Assembly (NCBI GenBank): GCA_002946415.1
Contig: NJPS01000013.1
Span: forward strand, 806,001 to 870,000
Length of the DNA stretch: 64,000 bases
Source: Rutstroemia sp. NJR-2017a BVV2
Lineage: Eukaryota > Ascomycota > Leotiomycetes > Helotiales > Rutstroemiaceae
Direction of reading: 5' to 3'
The translations under genes were made by a program, and so were the position numbers. Of this stretch, positions 1-12,873 are shown in pieces. The notes beneath the pieces were generated by a model that was not told the DNA's origin, made no database searches, and worked only from the letters and a program-made list of their open reading frames with translations. Within the stretch, counting starts at the first letter, position 1; each line of letters opens with the position of its first letter.

Positions 1-2
1 AT

Positions 3-296
3 CTTGGGAGTGCTTCAGGCGTTAGTGTTGAACGTAATGCATTCGATTCATCTCAAAGTAGGAGTGTATGCCGTTACGATATGGGCCCGTACCGTTCATT
101 TGCGCGCACTACCCAAACAGGCAGCGGAATGCCTCCTCAACCCCCGCGTCGGTCCGAAACCAGCATTGACACAGATAGTGAAGAGACTTCTAGCGCCTTG
201 AGTACGGTGGCATATACTCCCGAAGGAAGCGAAGCACCATCAAGCCCCTTGAGTCAGGCTGGAAGCGATTCTCTCCGGAACCTTTACCGTTATTGA
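3..296 (+). CDS. 3' end of an unknown Ser/Thr/Pro-rich protein (partial)
   Basis: The frame is open from the left edge of the window to a TGA at 294-296 and gives the last 97 residues of a protein that starts outside the window. The fragment is rich in Ser, Thr, Pro and acidic residues, like a disordered C-terminal tail. It holds short clusters such as MPPQPPRRSET and DTDSEETSS and ends in NLYRY. I recognise no domain. The main support is an open frame with a biased composition that resembles disordered fungal tails. It could still be a chance open frame, because a second frame over the same bases is also partly open. Confidence 0.4.
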   Translation, partial: LGSASGVSVERNAFDSSQSRSVCRYDMGPYRSFARTTQTGSGMPPQPPRRSETSIDTDSEETSSALSTVAYTPEGSEAPSSPLSQAGSDSLRNLYRY

Positions 297-1308
297 GATC
301 CTATTTCCTTTTTCGGAAGCTACTCGGATAGTTGACTACAAAGAACGCCATCATGTTGAGCGGGTACTACAATTTTCTGGCTAGACCTACTTCTGGTAAA
401 GACTTCCGACTTTCGAGAAGCTTTTCTTCCCTTTTGTATCACGTTTGCACAACACAGATTCTTCATCAAAAATTTCCTAGCACAAAGAAAACAACACAAC
501 TACGCAAAAAAGAAGTAAAACAACAAGACAGCAGGACAAGCAAAAAGAGAAAGGCGACATAGTTTTTGATGTTTCTTCGAGGCTCGAGCTCTTCCAAATC
601 ATAATAATCTCATTTCATCAATCCTGAATATCATCATTGCCTAATAAGTGGACCCTGAGTGAACCCTATCTGTGAGAATCTAGACCTTAAGAAAGAAGGT
701 ATTCGGAAGCGACTCCGATTTCGGCGGATGCTTCTGATCCGTCGGATGCTCCGACGTCGATTAGCCTCGATTTAGACCCTTTTCTTTGCCACAATGTAGA
801 GGATAAAAACCCTCCTTTTTCTCTGTATCTTAGTTCTTCAGATAGATCAATATCAGTGCATTCTCAGCTCAGAATCTCACAATATCCCAAGAATTTAATA
901 CGTGAAAGTGATATCATGATCATTGCGTGTGACTTAAATCGTCCAATTACATCTTATTTTCTGCTCGGAAAGGTTTTCCCTAGTTGTTCATGCCGTGTTG
1001 CTGGTACGGGTAAGTACATGATCATTCTTCTTCTCAACACCCCAAATCCTTTCTCACTACCTCTCAATCTGTCATATCCCCATTCCCATTATCCCCCATC
1101 CCATAAAAAACCCATCCTATAAAAACCCCCGTCCCATAAAAAGGAGCACAAAGTTCATACGCAGCATAGTTTCATAAGTTCCACAACTGTGCATGGTGTT
1201 CGAACATAGAAAAGTTGAGCCTTGATGAGCCCAACAGTGCAACGCCGATGCAATTGTTTGCTATAACATGAAGAAGAACCATGACACCCTTGATATTATG
1301 ATCATATA
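297..1308. other. Intergenic, no gene seen
   Basis: No credible coding frame is seen. Positions 1093-1142 hold about three imperfect copies of a 16-17 bp unit of the form cccatcccataaaaa. Near 700-756 the 8-mer cggatgct occurs twice, close to several TCGG/CCGA words. The last 250 bases are the downstream side of the minus-strand BTB gene. Confidence 0.5.
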
Positions 1309-2565
1309 CTAGTAGCCAGAAACCTTAGTTCGCGCCTTCACCAGTCGGTCTTGGAAGTGTCCCACTGTGATACCACTGATTAGCCATGCATACTCAAAAA
1401 GAAGTTGAAGTTTTGCGAGGTGTTTGAGGACCATGAGAAAGATGTTGATAAAACTTACTGGTAGGTCACTGTCTTTGATATCTGCGCAAAGAAAATGTCG
1501 ACTTAGAAATGGATCGGGGTACCATCTAAAGTTATGATTGACGTATGCTCCTTTGTTGAATGTGATGTTGTTTTGAAGCAAATCGAGGATACCCACATAT
1601 TCTGAGTGCTCTGAGCCGGGCTTCCTCTGCCATCGGTCGATCATCATCTCACGATAGTAACATGGTGACCAATCGATTTCGGAGCAAAGCTTCTTTACTT
1701 CCTCGTCAAGATTATTTTGAAGTTCTTCTCTTTCGGCACGAGTCGAACGATTCAAATGTGCAATTAAGAGCATTTTATTCGCTTTGATGATCTTATCAAC
1801 AATCTGGTTGTGCAACGTCGTTGCCAGACTGTTCAGTGCCGGATCTCCTAGATCGGGTTCGAAATGTGCCAGTTTACCTTTTTCCGAGTCGCCCATATCT
1901 CCACAAATTAGAATCATACAGTCACGGAAGAGGTCGGCATTACGCATCTTGATGGCGAAGGAGAGTAGGTCGCGTTGATCGGCGTCTCTGAACTTGCGCG
2001 CGAACATTTTGCTTCGATGAAAAGCAGCACTAAAAGCACCCGAAACAACGGGCAGGGCGCAGTAGTAATCTGCCATCTCAATGACAAGGTCGAGCTCTTC
2101 CGTGTTGGCAATCCTCCATGGCTGCTGGTAGAAGACTCCGATAAACTTTTTAAAGGCCGTTTGCTGAAGGCTTTTATCGCCCTCGAGGGGATTGTTGTTG
2201 TCTTTCTAATATGCAAGATACGTTAGCACAACTTCACAAGGCTACAAAAGCTTCTATAGGGACAGGAAAACGCGAACCGGTGCGTGCCTGATATCCACCA
2301 AGCTCCAGGTTCCATCGTCATCGACGACGGAGACCCATTCGTACTTCCACTCTCCTGTAAGTGGAAGTCTTTTATCTGGCGAGTCCATAAAGGCCCGGAA
2401 GAATGCACTCTGCTTTTTGAGGATAGTAGAGTGAGCATGAAACTCGAGGTCATCGAAAATTTTCAACTTGACATCAGGTGGGTGAGTTGCAAGTTGGAAG
2501 ACAACGGGTGAAGTGGGCTTTAATTTGTCAGGGACAACCTTGCGCTTCTTTCTTGCGGGTGGCAT
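1309..2565 (-). CDS. BTB/POZ-domain protein, paralog A
   Basis: Two exons: 2565-2278 and 2205-1309, with an intron at 2277-2206 (72 bp, acceptor ATATTAG). The protein is 394 aa. Residues 1-15 are basic (MPPARKKRKV), resembling a nuclear signal. Residues 20-130 match the N-terminal half of a fungal BTB/POZ fold: a VKLKIFDDLEFHAHSTIL core followed by FFRAFMDSPDK. The second exon continues with VFYQQPW and MADYYCALP, as is usual in fungal BTB proteins with a long helical C-terminal part. The start at 2565 was chosen because exon 1 then has exactly 96 codons, as in the divergent paralog at 3268. An in-frame ATG at 2616 would add 17 residues. The donor GTTCGC is weak, so the exon junction is the least certain point. 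Such proteins may be adaptors for cullin-3 ligases or other scaffolds, but the substrate is unknown. Confidence 0.75.
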
Positions 2566-3267
2566 GCTGAAAGATGTCCTGGTAGTTGGCTTGCTTTCGT
2601 TGATCGCGTCCTTCAAGTTATCAATATTTATATTAAGCCAGTAGGAAGACTAGAGATCAAATCAGCATTGTTGTCGTAGACTCTGATCAACAGATCGTCA
2701 TTATAGTTAGCTCACCGTTGATTCATGTAAGAGAAGCTTCAAGTTTTTGCAGTCGACAAAGATCGGCAGAAAAATTCGGAACTCCTGGAGTTGGAGGCAA
2801 TAGGCTATAGCAAAGCTGCAAATGTAGATCGAATAAGCACAGAGCAATAGCTCAAGGAATAAGTTTGCGCAGACGACTTTGGGTCTCTGAGACGAAACAC
2901 AACTCAAAGCACTATGCAATGGTTTTTGTAACAACGCTCAGAACTTGAAGAGGGCTCGACACAATGATAAAAATTAAAAAGAAAAACAGAAGAGATTGTT
3001 CAGGTATCCACCGTAGAAAGTGAAAATTGTCGATCTAGTGAATCAGGAGCCAACGCGTGATGTTGTTTATAGCCTGTTATGTTTACGGTTCTAGTCTTTT
3101 CACAATCTTTTATCTTGACTTCTACCAACCGCGTTGGATACATCATACATCTCACCAGATCTACCACATTATTTGCTCCAAACCAAAGACTCTCTTTCCT
3201 ACCAGAGCCTCGAGTTTCTCTCACTCAGCCCACTCTTTCATCATCCAACTTCGGTATTAGCAACAAG
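2566..3267. promoter_or_regulatory. Shared divergent promoter region of the BTB pair
   Basis: About 700 bp separate the start codons of two divergently transcribed paralogs, so promoters for both directions should lie here. No gene is seen. The stretch 3130-3240 is pyrimidine-rich just upstream of the plus-strand start, as is common in fungal 5' leaders. No specific binding site could be assigned. Confidence 0.4.
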
Positions 3268-4425
3268 ATGTTTACTCCGGCTTCAAAAAAGCGCAGGTTT
3301 GATGGGGAGTTGAAAACAACACCTTCTCCTCCGGTCATCTTTGAACAACCTGGGTTCAAGGTAGATGTTCGACTAAATACATTCGGTCAGGAGTTCCATG
3401 TACACTCTATTATTTTGAAGTTATATTCTGCGTACTTTCGCACTTTCCTAGACTCTGCCGACAAAAAGCCCGCTCAAAACGCGGCGTTATTCATGTATGA
3501 GTATGTCTCGGTTGTTGATGCAGACGGAGAATGGGGCTTAGAGGCTGTCAATATGGTATGCATACTGTCGCTCCATGTTCATTACTATCTTGTGCGTGAA
3601 AAGCATCAGGAACTGACTTGTTAGAATTCTTCAACTGTTACCAACGACACAAGTCACGGTTTGAAGATAGGTCGAAGCGAAAAGACTGAGATTGCTGCTC
3701 TGCATATGTTGCTATGCGCTCTCTACAACAAGTCATACTACATCGAAAACTATAAGGAGTTCGAAGATGGCTACCGTCTTGCAGATTTTTACTGTGCGCT
3801 ACCAAAGTTCTCTGCATCGTTAGATGGTGCAATCAGACACTGCGACAGTTATTTGTTTGTTAGAAACATCGAGACACACTCAACAGCACTAATTGTTGCC
3901 GCGAAAAAACTGCGACATCCAACACTATTCCGAGAATGCCTGGTCTATGAAGTATGCCGTCTAGATTCTCACGAGGAGTCTTTTGATATTCTGACTAGAT
4001 TTGACGACAAAGACCTGCAATTGGCAATCCTAGCTGCTCGAAACAACCTTCAAGGTTTAAGATCACAGGCAGATCTGTTTATACACGACTTAAGCCCAGC
4101 TGTCAAAAGTCTTGTATTTAACTCTCCAGTGAAGCTGGAAATGCATCGGATTTATCACAGAACACGTAGAATTACGTTGACGAATTGTGCATGGTTCTAC
4201 AGACGGGTGTTTACTAGACTTATCGATGGATCACACCTGCACGCAAATGGAGCGGAGATATTCTGGTCTTTGCTTGCATGCAACCTGTCATACAATGTAG
4301 GGAAAGTTGTGGGGGAGACGGTGGGGCCTGAAGGTTATGATAAAGACGAAGATGACGAAGGTTTCTACTGTGCTGAAATCGCAGATGAGCACCTTCCATG
4401 GAACAGAGAGGAGATTGATTGGTAG
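3268..4425 (+). CDS. BTB/POZ-domain protein, paralog B
   Basis: Two exons: 3268-3555 and 3625-4425, with a 69-bp intron (GTATGC donor, CTGAC branch site, TTAG acceptor). The protein is 362 aa. Exon 1 (96 codons) carries a basic N-terminus (MFTPASKKRR) and the BTB core (VRLNTFGQEFHVHSIIL, then YFRTFLDSADKK). Exon 2 holds the rest of the fold and a helical C-terminal part with LADFYCALPKF, the counterpart of MADYYCALP in paralog A. Sequence, exon-1 length and intron position are all shared with the divergent gene at 1309-2565, so the two come from a local inverted duplication. The products have diverged strongly, which suggests an old event. The ligand or partner is unknown. Confidence 0.8.
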
Positions 4426-5514
4426 CGTGCAGTACTTCGGAACAATCTGAGACGTGACAGGGCTATGGGAGAAGGATCAGAGGACCAAGGATCGACTTTT
4501 CGCTCGGTTTTGTTTGCAGCCTTACTGTTGCGTGACGAATGGAGGTCACTATGAATACAAAGCCCATACTCTGCGAAACATCTTTGTTTTCATCATTGAG
4601 TCTCGTGAATTAAAGCTTATGATAATTGATCATAGAGCTCTGCTTGAAGATTGTAGGAAAAGCGTTCAGATTTATGACGTAAAGCATGCTCACCTTTGAC
4701 AATAAAACTAGTGGATAGCTGCATAGGAATGAAGTTTTTGCCGCGCTACGTGATAATCGGACTTCATCTTCCACTTCCCCAAGACTAAGATGCGAATGCA
4801 AATTGTAATCCAAGTTCTTTATGATGATGCAATCAAGTATTTCTGACAGGTGAAGACAGAGCATCTATCGTTGATTTTCATCTCGTTACAATAAATGTAC
4901 TCTTTGGAAGATGAAAAACCCAGAGTCATCGAATCACCCGCATTCGACGTTTCCGAGCCAACTTGGGCTCTTGACACTACCGTAAACAATCAATGAAAAG
5001 GTTCAAACCTCTCAATACCTCGAAGAGCTCAACCGCCATCGCCATCACTTTTTTTCTGCTTGGATTAAAGTAAATAATCCTCGCCTTTAAGATCATCCAG
5101 ATTATACATTATCCCTCCAACCCCCGCCCTTCCCAACAGATCGAAGATGAACTTCAATTTGGCTAGCCATACCTTCTTAAATAATCAGCAACATCCGTAT
5201 TATCCTTCCTAGATCGAGTTAGCCGCTGACGCGCCAAACGGCACATCTGTGCGGCCGTGCCAATTTTTGTCTCCTCGTTCGTCACAGCTAGCATTTTATA
5301 TTAGCGCGATATTGACTACTGCAGCTGCTATGAAAAGATTAGGAAACAGAATAGACTTTCGTAGGTAGGAAGAGAGCGAGTTTTCGAGCGAGTTTCTAGC
5401 ATCAGGAGAAGCACATCTGCAGGCTAACATACAGACATGTAGAAATTCAACCAGTCTAACATGCCTACCGCTGGAATCAGAAATCTGCAACTAAAAGACC
5501 TGCCCGCACCGAAT
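4426..5514. other. Intergenic, no gene seen
   Basis: Only short frames without domain or composition support are present. The region lies downstream of the plus-strand BTB gene and of the minus-strand Cgi121 gene (convergent ends). Confidence 0.5.
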
Positions 5515-6509
5515 TTAATTCGTAGCCCCCCTCAACGCCATCATCCCCAAAACCGCAACACCCAATTCCCTTCTCTCATCCTCTTCACTCTTTACCTGCC
5601 CCACACCATTTAAATCCGCTCCTTTCTTCCCTCCCTTCCCTCCTCCTCCTCCTCCCGAAGCTGCCCCAAGTTTATAGACCTTCCTCACCCTCTTCACATC
5701 CACCAACGCACTCAACTCCGCATCCGCAAACTCAACTGCATCACCCTCTACAACCGCATCCAGATGTTCCGCAATCGATCCAGCTGCGGAAGCAGGTGCA
5801 ATTTTGATCACTAGGAGCGAAGTGGTTGTGGGCGTGATGCCGAAGCGGCGGAAGGATTCTGCGATCTGGAGGGGCGTTTGGTTAGTGCGAAGGTTCAGGA
5901 TGGAAATATGTTGATTGATGTTCTGGTTGTAGCAGTAGCAGTCTGGGCTATCTACATGCATGCGCATAACATAATACAGAAAGCAAGCAAGCAGTAGCAT
6001 GATGTAATAACGTGCGTGGTACAGCACGCACCTGATGAAGGAAGCGAGCAAAATAGGGGGGAAGCGCGAAAGTCGAAAGTGAAGAAAAAGAAAACACTCA
6101 CATTATTGTTTGGCGAAAGCGAAAACACTACTTCGGAGTGGATATTCCTACTCTTCAACCTCCCGGCCAAGGCATCGTTACACGCACGATACGCTGCTGC
6201 TAGGATGTGTAGTTTTGAGACGATCTAGAGGTTGCACCAATCAGAATGTTGTGTAGCAAAAAGTTGAATCACGTGTAAAAGGTGGGCGGCACGTGCGTTG
6301 GCGCGGGGTAGAAAAAAATGCATGATGGATGAGGCAGGACGGTGACGCACCACTGACGCATCTATCAGCGCATATTCAAAATCCGTGTTACCGGCGAGCA
6401 GCTGCTGGTGGAGGAAGGCTGCATTGCGAAGGTTGCGATATAGGGCGATGTGGATGAAGTGGCTTTCGGGGAGATGCTCCAGAGCAATCGTTTGCAGGTG
6501 GGGTGGCAT
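5515..6509 (-). CDS. CGI121: KEOPS/EKC complex subunit Cgi121
   Basis: Three exons, all phase 0: 6509-6351, 6224-6102 and 5865-5515. The introns are 126 bp (GTGCGT..CTAG) and 236 bp (GTGAGT..CCAG), and the protein is 210 aa. Cgi121 (TPRKB family) is the accessory subunit of the KEOPS complex, which makes the t6A modification of ANN-decoding tRNAs and has roles in telomere upkeep. Family landmarks are in order: [55 protein letters not shown] (split over two pieces here), [10 protein letters not shown] and a C-terminal [10 protein letters not shown]. Unusual is a Gly/Lys insertion ([12 protein letters not shown]) in the last third. It lies where the plus strand is C-rich, close to a C-rich/G-rich switch. 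The splice joins restore the family sequence without gaps. Confidence 0.92.
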
Positions 6510-9192
6510 GGTGAAGATGTTTGCTTTTTCGTTGTTTCGCTTTGCGAACGGACGGGTTGATTTGAAAGGGGGTATGTGCGCCGTTTCGGGCGGGCAGGAG
6601 AGAGAATAGATGTATTGAGCGGCTCAATTTTTGGATTTTTTCTCGGGATGGTGAGGGGGTCTCGGATAGCTTGATTGGATTGGGGTTGTTGACTCACGGA
6701 CGATTAGGTTGACTGATAAGTAGCCGCGCTGAACCAAGGAGCAGGCATGGGGAGAGCATGAATTGATTGCCGATGGAGAGCAAAAATAGGCAATAAATCT
6801 ATACAACCGAATAAAAGAAATTCATGAGGGCAGATTTCCTTGATTTCAGTATATGCTGCCACTGCCACAGTGCAACACGAAATAATTGTTGGGATATATT
6901 GGACGAGATTTTCTTTTCTATGACGGTTGGAGCACTCGGTGGCTTGCAGCTGACAATAGGTCCACTCGAATTGGCAACCGGAAAGGGATTCCGGATTCCA
7001 GGTTCCACTTCGCTGGGTCAGGGTCGAAGTGCGAGATTTCTCGGCGACTTGAATGTGGTAGGATGGTGTTGTCTCGGCTTGGTTGATGTTCGGTGGTTGA
7101 CACTCGGTACCTGTCGTTGCACTTTGAGGCGGGAGTTCCTCTGACGACGAATGGATCGATTTGATAACTAGGCAGGGTTTGGATCGTGCAAATTTCGGCC
7201 GGTACTTGACAATGTTTCGGGAAATCTACCGGTAAGGATGGGTGTGATTAGGTGGGTTGGAGCGTGGGTAAGGTTGCAACTTGCAAGGCAATAGCTACCG
7301 ACACTAAAACAATACGAGTGGAAGCTTCATCGCCGCTTCAAGATTTACTGGGGCCGACGTCTTCCAGGTTGTCTTGTCAGGTCAAATCATGTCCCGGAAG
7401 AGCTGATTATGAAACTGCTTCGATTGTTGGCTTCAATGCTCGAGATTCTCACACATAATATCGTCGTATAATCCCCGACATGAATATTATGTAATTCCCA
7501 CTTTGTACATCGGTATCACCGTGGCGGCGCTCTGGAATTCTCGGGACCATAATGGCGTTCAGTCAAAGCACGCCTCTTCAAAGCGCCCGCCCTATCGAAC
7601 GTTTACGGTGTCATTTGCGAAGTAGCGGAGAAACATCTGGGATTTTCCCGTTTTTTGGTTGGCTGGTTAGTCTTTGAATACGAGTTCCAGCACCCGCGGT
7701 GCAGAGTAGGAAGTCGAAAAGGAAAACGCATAGCTCCCACTCATCAGTCAGTAGTACCTCCACCCAATGGAACGTCGCGTGGCATTGCGCATTTCCGGGG
7801 AGCACAGAACTCTCCCCGTCCCTGATCGTCGGTCTTGCAGAACTATGGCTGCAACGCAACTGTGACGGCGACGTAGACAGCACGCAAAGTAAATACATGA
7901 TTCGAAATATGAGACTGTTACACTACTGACGTCTCTTGGGGACTTGGATTCAGTGCAGTCGTCTGATTCGTTGAGAAACATGAAATGCCCGGAAATGGTT
8001 GCAAATGTGGTGGTAGCTGCAAGGTACTTTGTGTTCGTTCAGGTATTGCTTTTTGCCGGTTCGCTGATAGTCTCGGAGGGCTCAAAAGAGGCGTTATTGT
8101 TATCGAGCGACCTGTAATTGATGTTCCCTTTCACTGTTTCCATAGACGTCAGGCAACTCTTGTCGAGTTCGTACCTATTCTTGTAGTGACTAGGAAAAAG
8201 GGCTTTACCCAGATGCCAAAACAGGGTATGCTCTCCTCGTAAAAGCGGTGGACTTGCATTTGGAATTCAAGTACCCCTCAAGTACCCCATGTTGTGTGCT
8301 GCTTTTGTTTTCATCAACCTCTCGTTCATTCTCTTCTCTTCCCTCTGAGAAAGCTACAATCGATTAAGCTGTCGCCATAGCAGAAGAGCAGGAGATCCGT
8401 TTCCCCAACATTCGACGGTGTATTTTACTCAATCATTGCGAGTCATCCTTTTCCACACGCCGCCCTCGCTTTTTACCCAGATGTAGGCTCCTCTGCGTAA
8501 CCTTAACTATCAAAAGCTCCGTACGGTCCGAATAGTCTAAGAAAACTCATAAGTCATATATATGGTAGGCCAAACTCAAATCCAATCCGATGGATCAACA
8601 GCCTATTATCCCTTCCTCGTCTCCCTTCCTCGTCTCCCCTATTGTGCTCATATGCTTCATTCGCATGCACAGCGACAGAAACAGCAACATTCCCCCCACT
8701 CTACTTTTCCTTCATTTTTACGCTTCTTATGCTTCCTAGTCAGCCAGCCCAGCCCCAGCTGCTGTACTATCAGTTGCCAAAACTTACTGAATTGGTCTTT
8801 CAGGGGTACCGCATTTGTTCGGATTCGTACTAGCTGATTCCCTCGGCGCATCTGGGCACATCTGGGCACCCGCAGTTCACTCTATCGGATCCGCTCAATG
8901 ATGATAATTATCGGCATTCAATCTTTGAATCTTCGAAATCTCAATCAATCTACTCACTCCCTCTACCACAATCTTGATTGTCGAAACACACATAGTTCAA
9001 AATCCGACCGTTGCCAAGCTTTGTTTTACATGCGACAACCTCTGCTCAATTCAATGGAGTTTGGAGCATTCTGCTAAAATCTACAAGAAGATAAGTTCTT
9101 CAGAAACGTCTTGGGTATCAGACGGCTTCTTCCATTTCGACCCAGACGGCCTACATAATACGGCAAAATCCGTGCCATAAATAATTGCGACG
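6510..9192. promoter_or_regulatory. Long divergent intergenic region
   Basis: About 2.7 kb lie between the start of CGI121 (-) and the start of the Zn2Cys6 gene (+). Only short frames without family resemblance are seen. The first 200 bases are G/T-rich. A CATATATATATGG element lies near 8553-8563, and a pyrimidine-rich leader-like stretch at 8590-8760 precedes the plus-strand gene. A long regulatory region would suit a transcription factor gene, but no site can be named. Confidence 0.4.
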
Positions 9193-12089
9193 ATGCCTCA
9201 AAAGCGAAATGCTTCTGGAGAACCAAATGGCGCAAATGGTCCTCCCTCGAAGCAAGTCAAGTCAGAACAACATCCCGAGGAATTCTCAAATACCGTGAAG
9301 AAGAAATTGCAAGCTTCATCAAGGACCGGTCAAGCTTGCGACCGTTGTAAGGTGCGCTTTGAGTTACCGATCTACCTTACCCCCAGCGCGCGCGTTTGAG
9401 CGATACGAAGCTTATGCTAACCGGTGATGATGTACAAAATCACAGGTCCGGAAAATTCGATGCGATGGTTTGCCCGGTGGTTGCTCGCCATGTTTGCAAA
9501 ATAACACAGAATGTCGGACGACCGATCGAATAACGGGTCGAGCGACCTCGCGTGGTTATGTTGAGGGACTGGAACAACAAAACCGAGATCTGCAGCACCG
9601 ATTACATGAATTGGAACATCGATTGATGCAGAGTGGTGTAGACATCAAATCTTCGAACGGTTACCACGACTCCGGACCAGAGCAATATGGATATGGACAA
9701 CCTCAGGGTTCTGTACCGCCAACCTGGGGCCAGTCAAGTCAAGGATACTCATCACCAAATGTCACTTCTTTGAGCTCAGGTCAGCATCAAGAGACAAACA
9801 TGTTTCGAGCACTACCTACCTTTCGAGCGGGGCTTTTGGACGACAACTATCTTGGTGTAGCTCCTGGCAACTCCCATCTTAGTTCCATCTCAGGGACTGC
9901 TTTGTCTATCCTTGGCATGGAGATAGACATTGCGGATTTCCGATGCCCAGATATGGACGAGCCCGATGCTTCTTTACGCAGCGCTCCACTCTACAACAAG
10001 TCGTACCAGGCCTTTCTCCAGACGATCCTAAATGTCAATCCCAGGTTAGAAAAGGTTGAATTGCCGGTACGCTCAGAAGGTCTCACATATGCCCAATGGT
10101 ATTTCCGTGTCATCAACCCATACTGTCCCTTGTTACATCAAGCAACATTCATGAAATTGGTATGTTTATGAGATCCCGCAACTGAGAACCGCTCGCTAAT
10201 TTCCTAGTTAACTCGCATGTATGATGATCCTACATTTCGCCCATCTACGGCTGAGACCGTTATGGTTCATACAGTCTTTGCAATTATGTACTTCCAGTAT
10301 GCAGTACGAAATTACGAAGATGCGGCTCAGCAAGCTAATTTGACGACGCAATGCAATACCCACTACCACTATGCCCTTAGTCATTACTACCAGCTATGTG
10401 CTAGCCGTACTGTTCACGATATACAGGCTATGGCTCTCCTTTGCATGCTTCTTCGGAACTTCCCGAAACCCGGTGCAAGTTGGATGCTTGCACGTACTGC
10501 CATGTCTTTCGCCATTGAGCTCGGCTTGCATCGTTCTGTCAAGCGATGCGCTCCTGATGTGATGCCAAGTGCTCTTCAAATTGAGATGCGACGACGTGTA
10601 TTCTGGGTAATCCTTACTATCAATATCACACTCAGTGGGAAACTGGGACGTCCGATGCCATTCCGCATCGAAGATTACGATGCTGAGATGCCTCAAGCTA
10701 TTGATGATGATCTGGAAGATGAAAACGATCCTAATATCTACCGCCCCACCAAATCTCTCCACGAAATTGGTATACAAGCCTTCAAGCTGATACCATTATA
10801 CTTGGAATTATATTCTAGCATTTACTCAATTGGTCGACGGTCTGAAAATTACCTCCAGCTTGTTAACGCCTTCGAGGCGAAAATCCGTGCTTGGAAGGAC
10901 GCTTTACCAGCTGAGCTTGTTGATGGTAAGCTGGGAGCCAATGAGCAAGAGGGCAGGGTATTTGCTCTTTATGCACAATCATGGCCTCTAGAGTTCCGCC
11001 TACTTCTTCGTCATCCTTCTGTCTCTATGACTACCGACCCCGACTTCAACGCTGAAAGTATGAGGATCTGCGTCGAATCCTCTCGGCAAATGTTAGGTGT
11101 TGTTCGACAATTGCAGAAATTTAAAAGTCTCGACACGACCTGGTACAATACTGCGGTTTATGTTATGGCTATCACTACCACACTCTTCGCTCAGTGGGAA
11201 AAGCGAGGCAACACAACAACGGCCGATCTTGCGGCTCTAAAGGAAGAAATGGATATTTGGTTAGATATCATGGGGGACCTTGGTGCTCTTTTAGGTGAGT
11301 AGAATCTGCCCGCTTCTTGTGTTGTTTCTAACGATTCCAGGCTCCGGAACACGACTCCGGGAAGCTGTTCGAGTTGTCGCCGACGGTACTCTAGGTCTAT
11401 TAACTAGGAATCTTCCCACTAAAAATGGCAACAATACTTCGAATAGTATACCTCCCCAAGACGTGAAACCAAGCATAGAACAGCCTCCGAGTACAAGCAA
11501 TGGCTATTCCGCGACTACACAGAACTTCAATTACAACGATGGCTCATCGAATAACGACAACGGTACGACTAATTATGCTGCTGTCGAAACTCAGATGTCT
11601 CATTCACAGACACCATATCCGGCCGCAACCCAATACCCACCTTACACTGAAAGTACCTCAAATACTTCAGATGTAGGATATGCACAGCAAGACACTCAGT
11701 TGTACTCAAATTATCCCGTCACTACCACAGATCCAGTTGAAGCCCCCCTACTGGCTGCTTTTGCCGCTCAAGCATCGCAAGTCGCACCCAACACCTGGCA
11801 CCGATCTTCTGCCCAGACAAACCCAGCTACCCAAGCGTGGCAACAATGGACATCGGCAATGGCGCGTAATCTGGAACCTCAGGACTGCTATTCTGCTAGT
11901 GCTTTAATGCAACTTGGTGGCAGAGATGTTAGTAACGGTGAATCTTCGCAGCCTAACCCAGCAATGAACGACATGTCTCCTGGTGTTGCGGCGGAACAAC
12001 CTCACCTTGGCGGGCCAATTGCTGGTATGGGTGCCACTTGGCCCTTGAATATTTTTGATATTGGTCAAGGCGGCGGGCCTGGCAATTAG
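9193..12089 (+). CDS. Zn2Cys6 transcription factor with fungal-specific TF domain
   Basis: Four exons: 9193-9351, 9446-10159, 10208-11294 and 11341-12089 (introns 94, 48 and 46 bp). The protein is 702 aa. The binuclear zinc cluster has Cys49, 52, 59, 66, 69 and 76, and intron 1 falls just after CDRCK. It is followed by a short coiled-coil dimerisation stretch (GLEQQNRDLQHRLHELEHRL). The fungal-specific regulatory domain lies at about residues 190-560 (YAQWYFRVINPYCPLLHQ, KPGASWMLARTAMSFAIELGLHR, EMRRRVFWVI, SGKLGRPMP). The C-terminal 200 residues are Asn/Ser/Gln/Thr-rich, as in activation regions. The middle part reminds me of the COL-26/BglR group, which controls glucose and starch responses, but that is from memory and weak. 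Phase fits at all three introns (LGALLG/SGTRLREAV). Confidence 0.88.
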
Positions 12090-12873
12090 GGTTGTGGTGG
12101 TACTTGAAAATGGGCTATAGCGCGGTGACAGGCGAGGCGTATGTGGATATGGACATTTAATGCATTTAGGCTGGCGAAAGTGGAATGGGATCTACTTCTG
12201 GGGATCATAGGCGATCCTGGAGTTCAATACATGCGACCTGTACATTTTGCTTTGCGTTGCTTTAAAAAGGGCACCCGGAGATACCACACCAAGTTTATTT
12301 AATGTATGATAAAAATGATCATGATTTCGTTTTCATGGATTGATGATAAGGCGGGATGGGGTGGGACTGAGGCTTTACATGTATATGCATATCATATGCG
12401 GATATTGGAACTCTCATAGCACATTTTTTGATCAAACATTGAAATCATTGTCAGCAACCACCGTGTATTGTACACTCACTTCTGACCCTTTTAGGCTTGT
12501 TAACACAAGCGAACAGCCCTGCATAAGACTACGGATTGGGCTTTGCGCTAATCGACTTGTCGAAAGCTGTTGGTGGGTCAACCGCTAGCGCTGTTTTCTC
12601 TCTCTCCACTTCAAAACTTTACTAGGGGCATTTCGAGAACAACGCAAACATCGCAGATTCGACTACGACAACAAACCTCACGATACCCTCGCTCTTTTAA
12701 TTCTTGTTGTTACAATACTAACCTGGCAGTGCTGTCTTAGCTTTTAAAACAAAATTCTTCTTTTCCTCTCAGAGTTTATTATTTTGATTTTAATACTAAA
12801 GGCGGTGATTGATCTGTTTACTTCGGGTTGTAGAGAGATTATTCTTGGAAAGAACACAATTTCGACCGACAAG
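12090..12873. other. Intergenic, 3' region of TF gene and 5' region of kinesin gene
   Basis: No coding frame is supported. The first 120 bases are G/T-rich. The stretch 12590-12780, upstream of the kinesin start, is A/T- and C-rich and probably contains its promoter. Confidence 0.45.
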
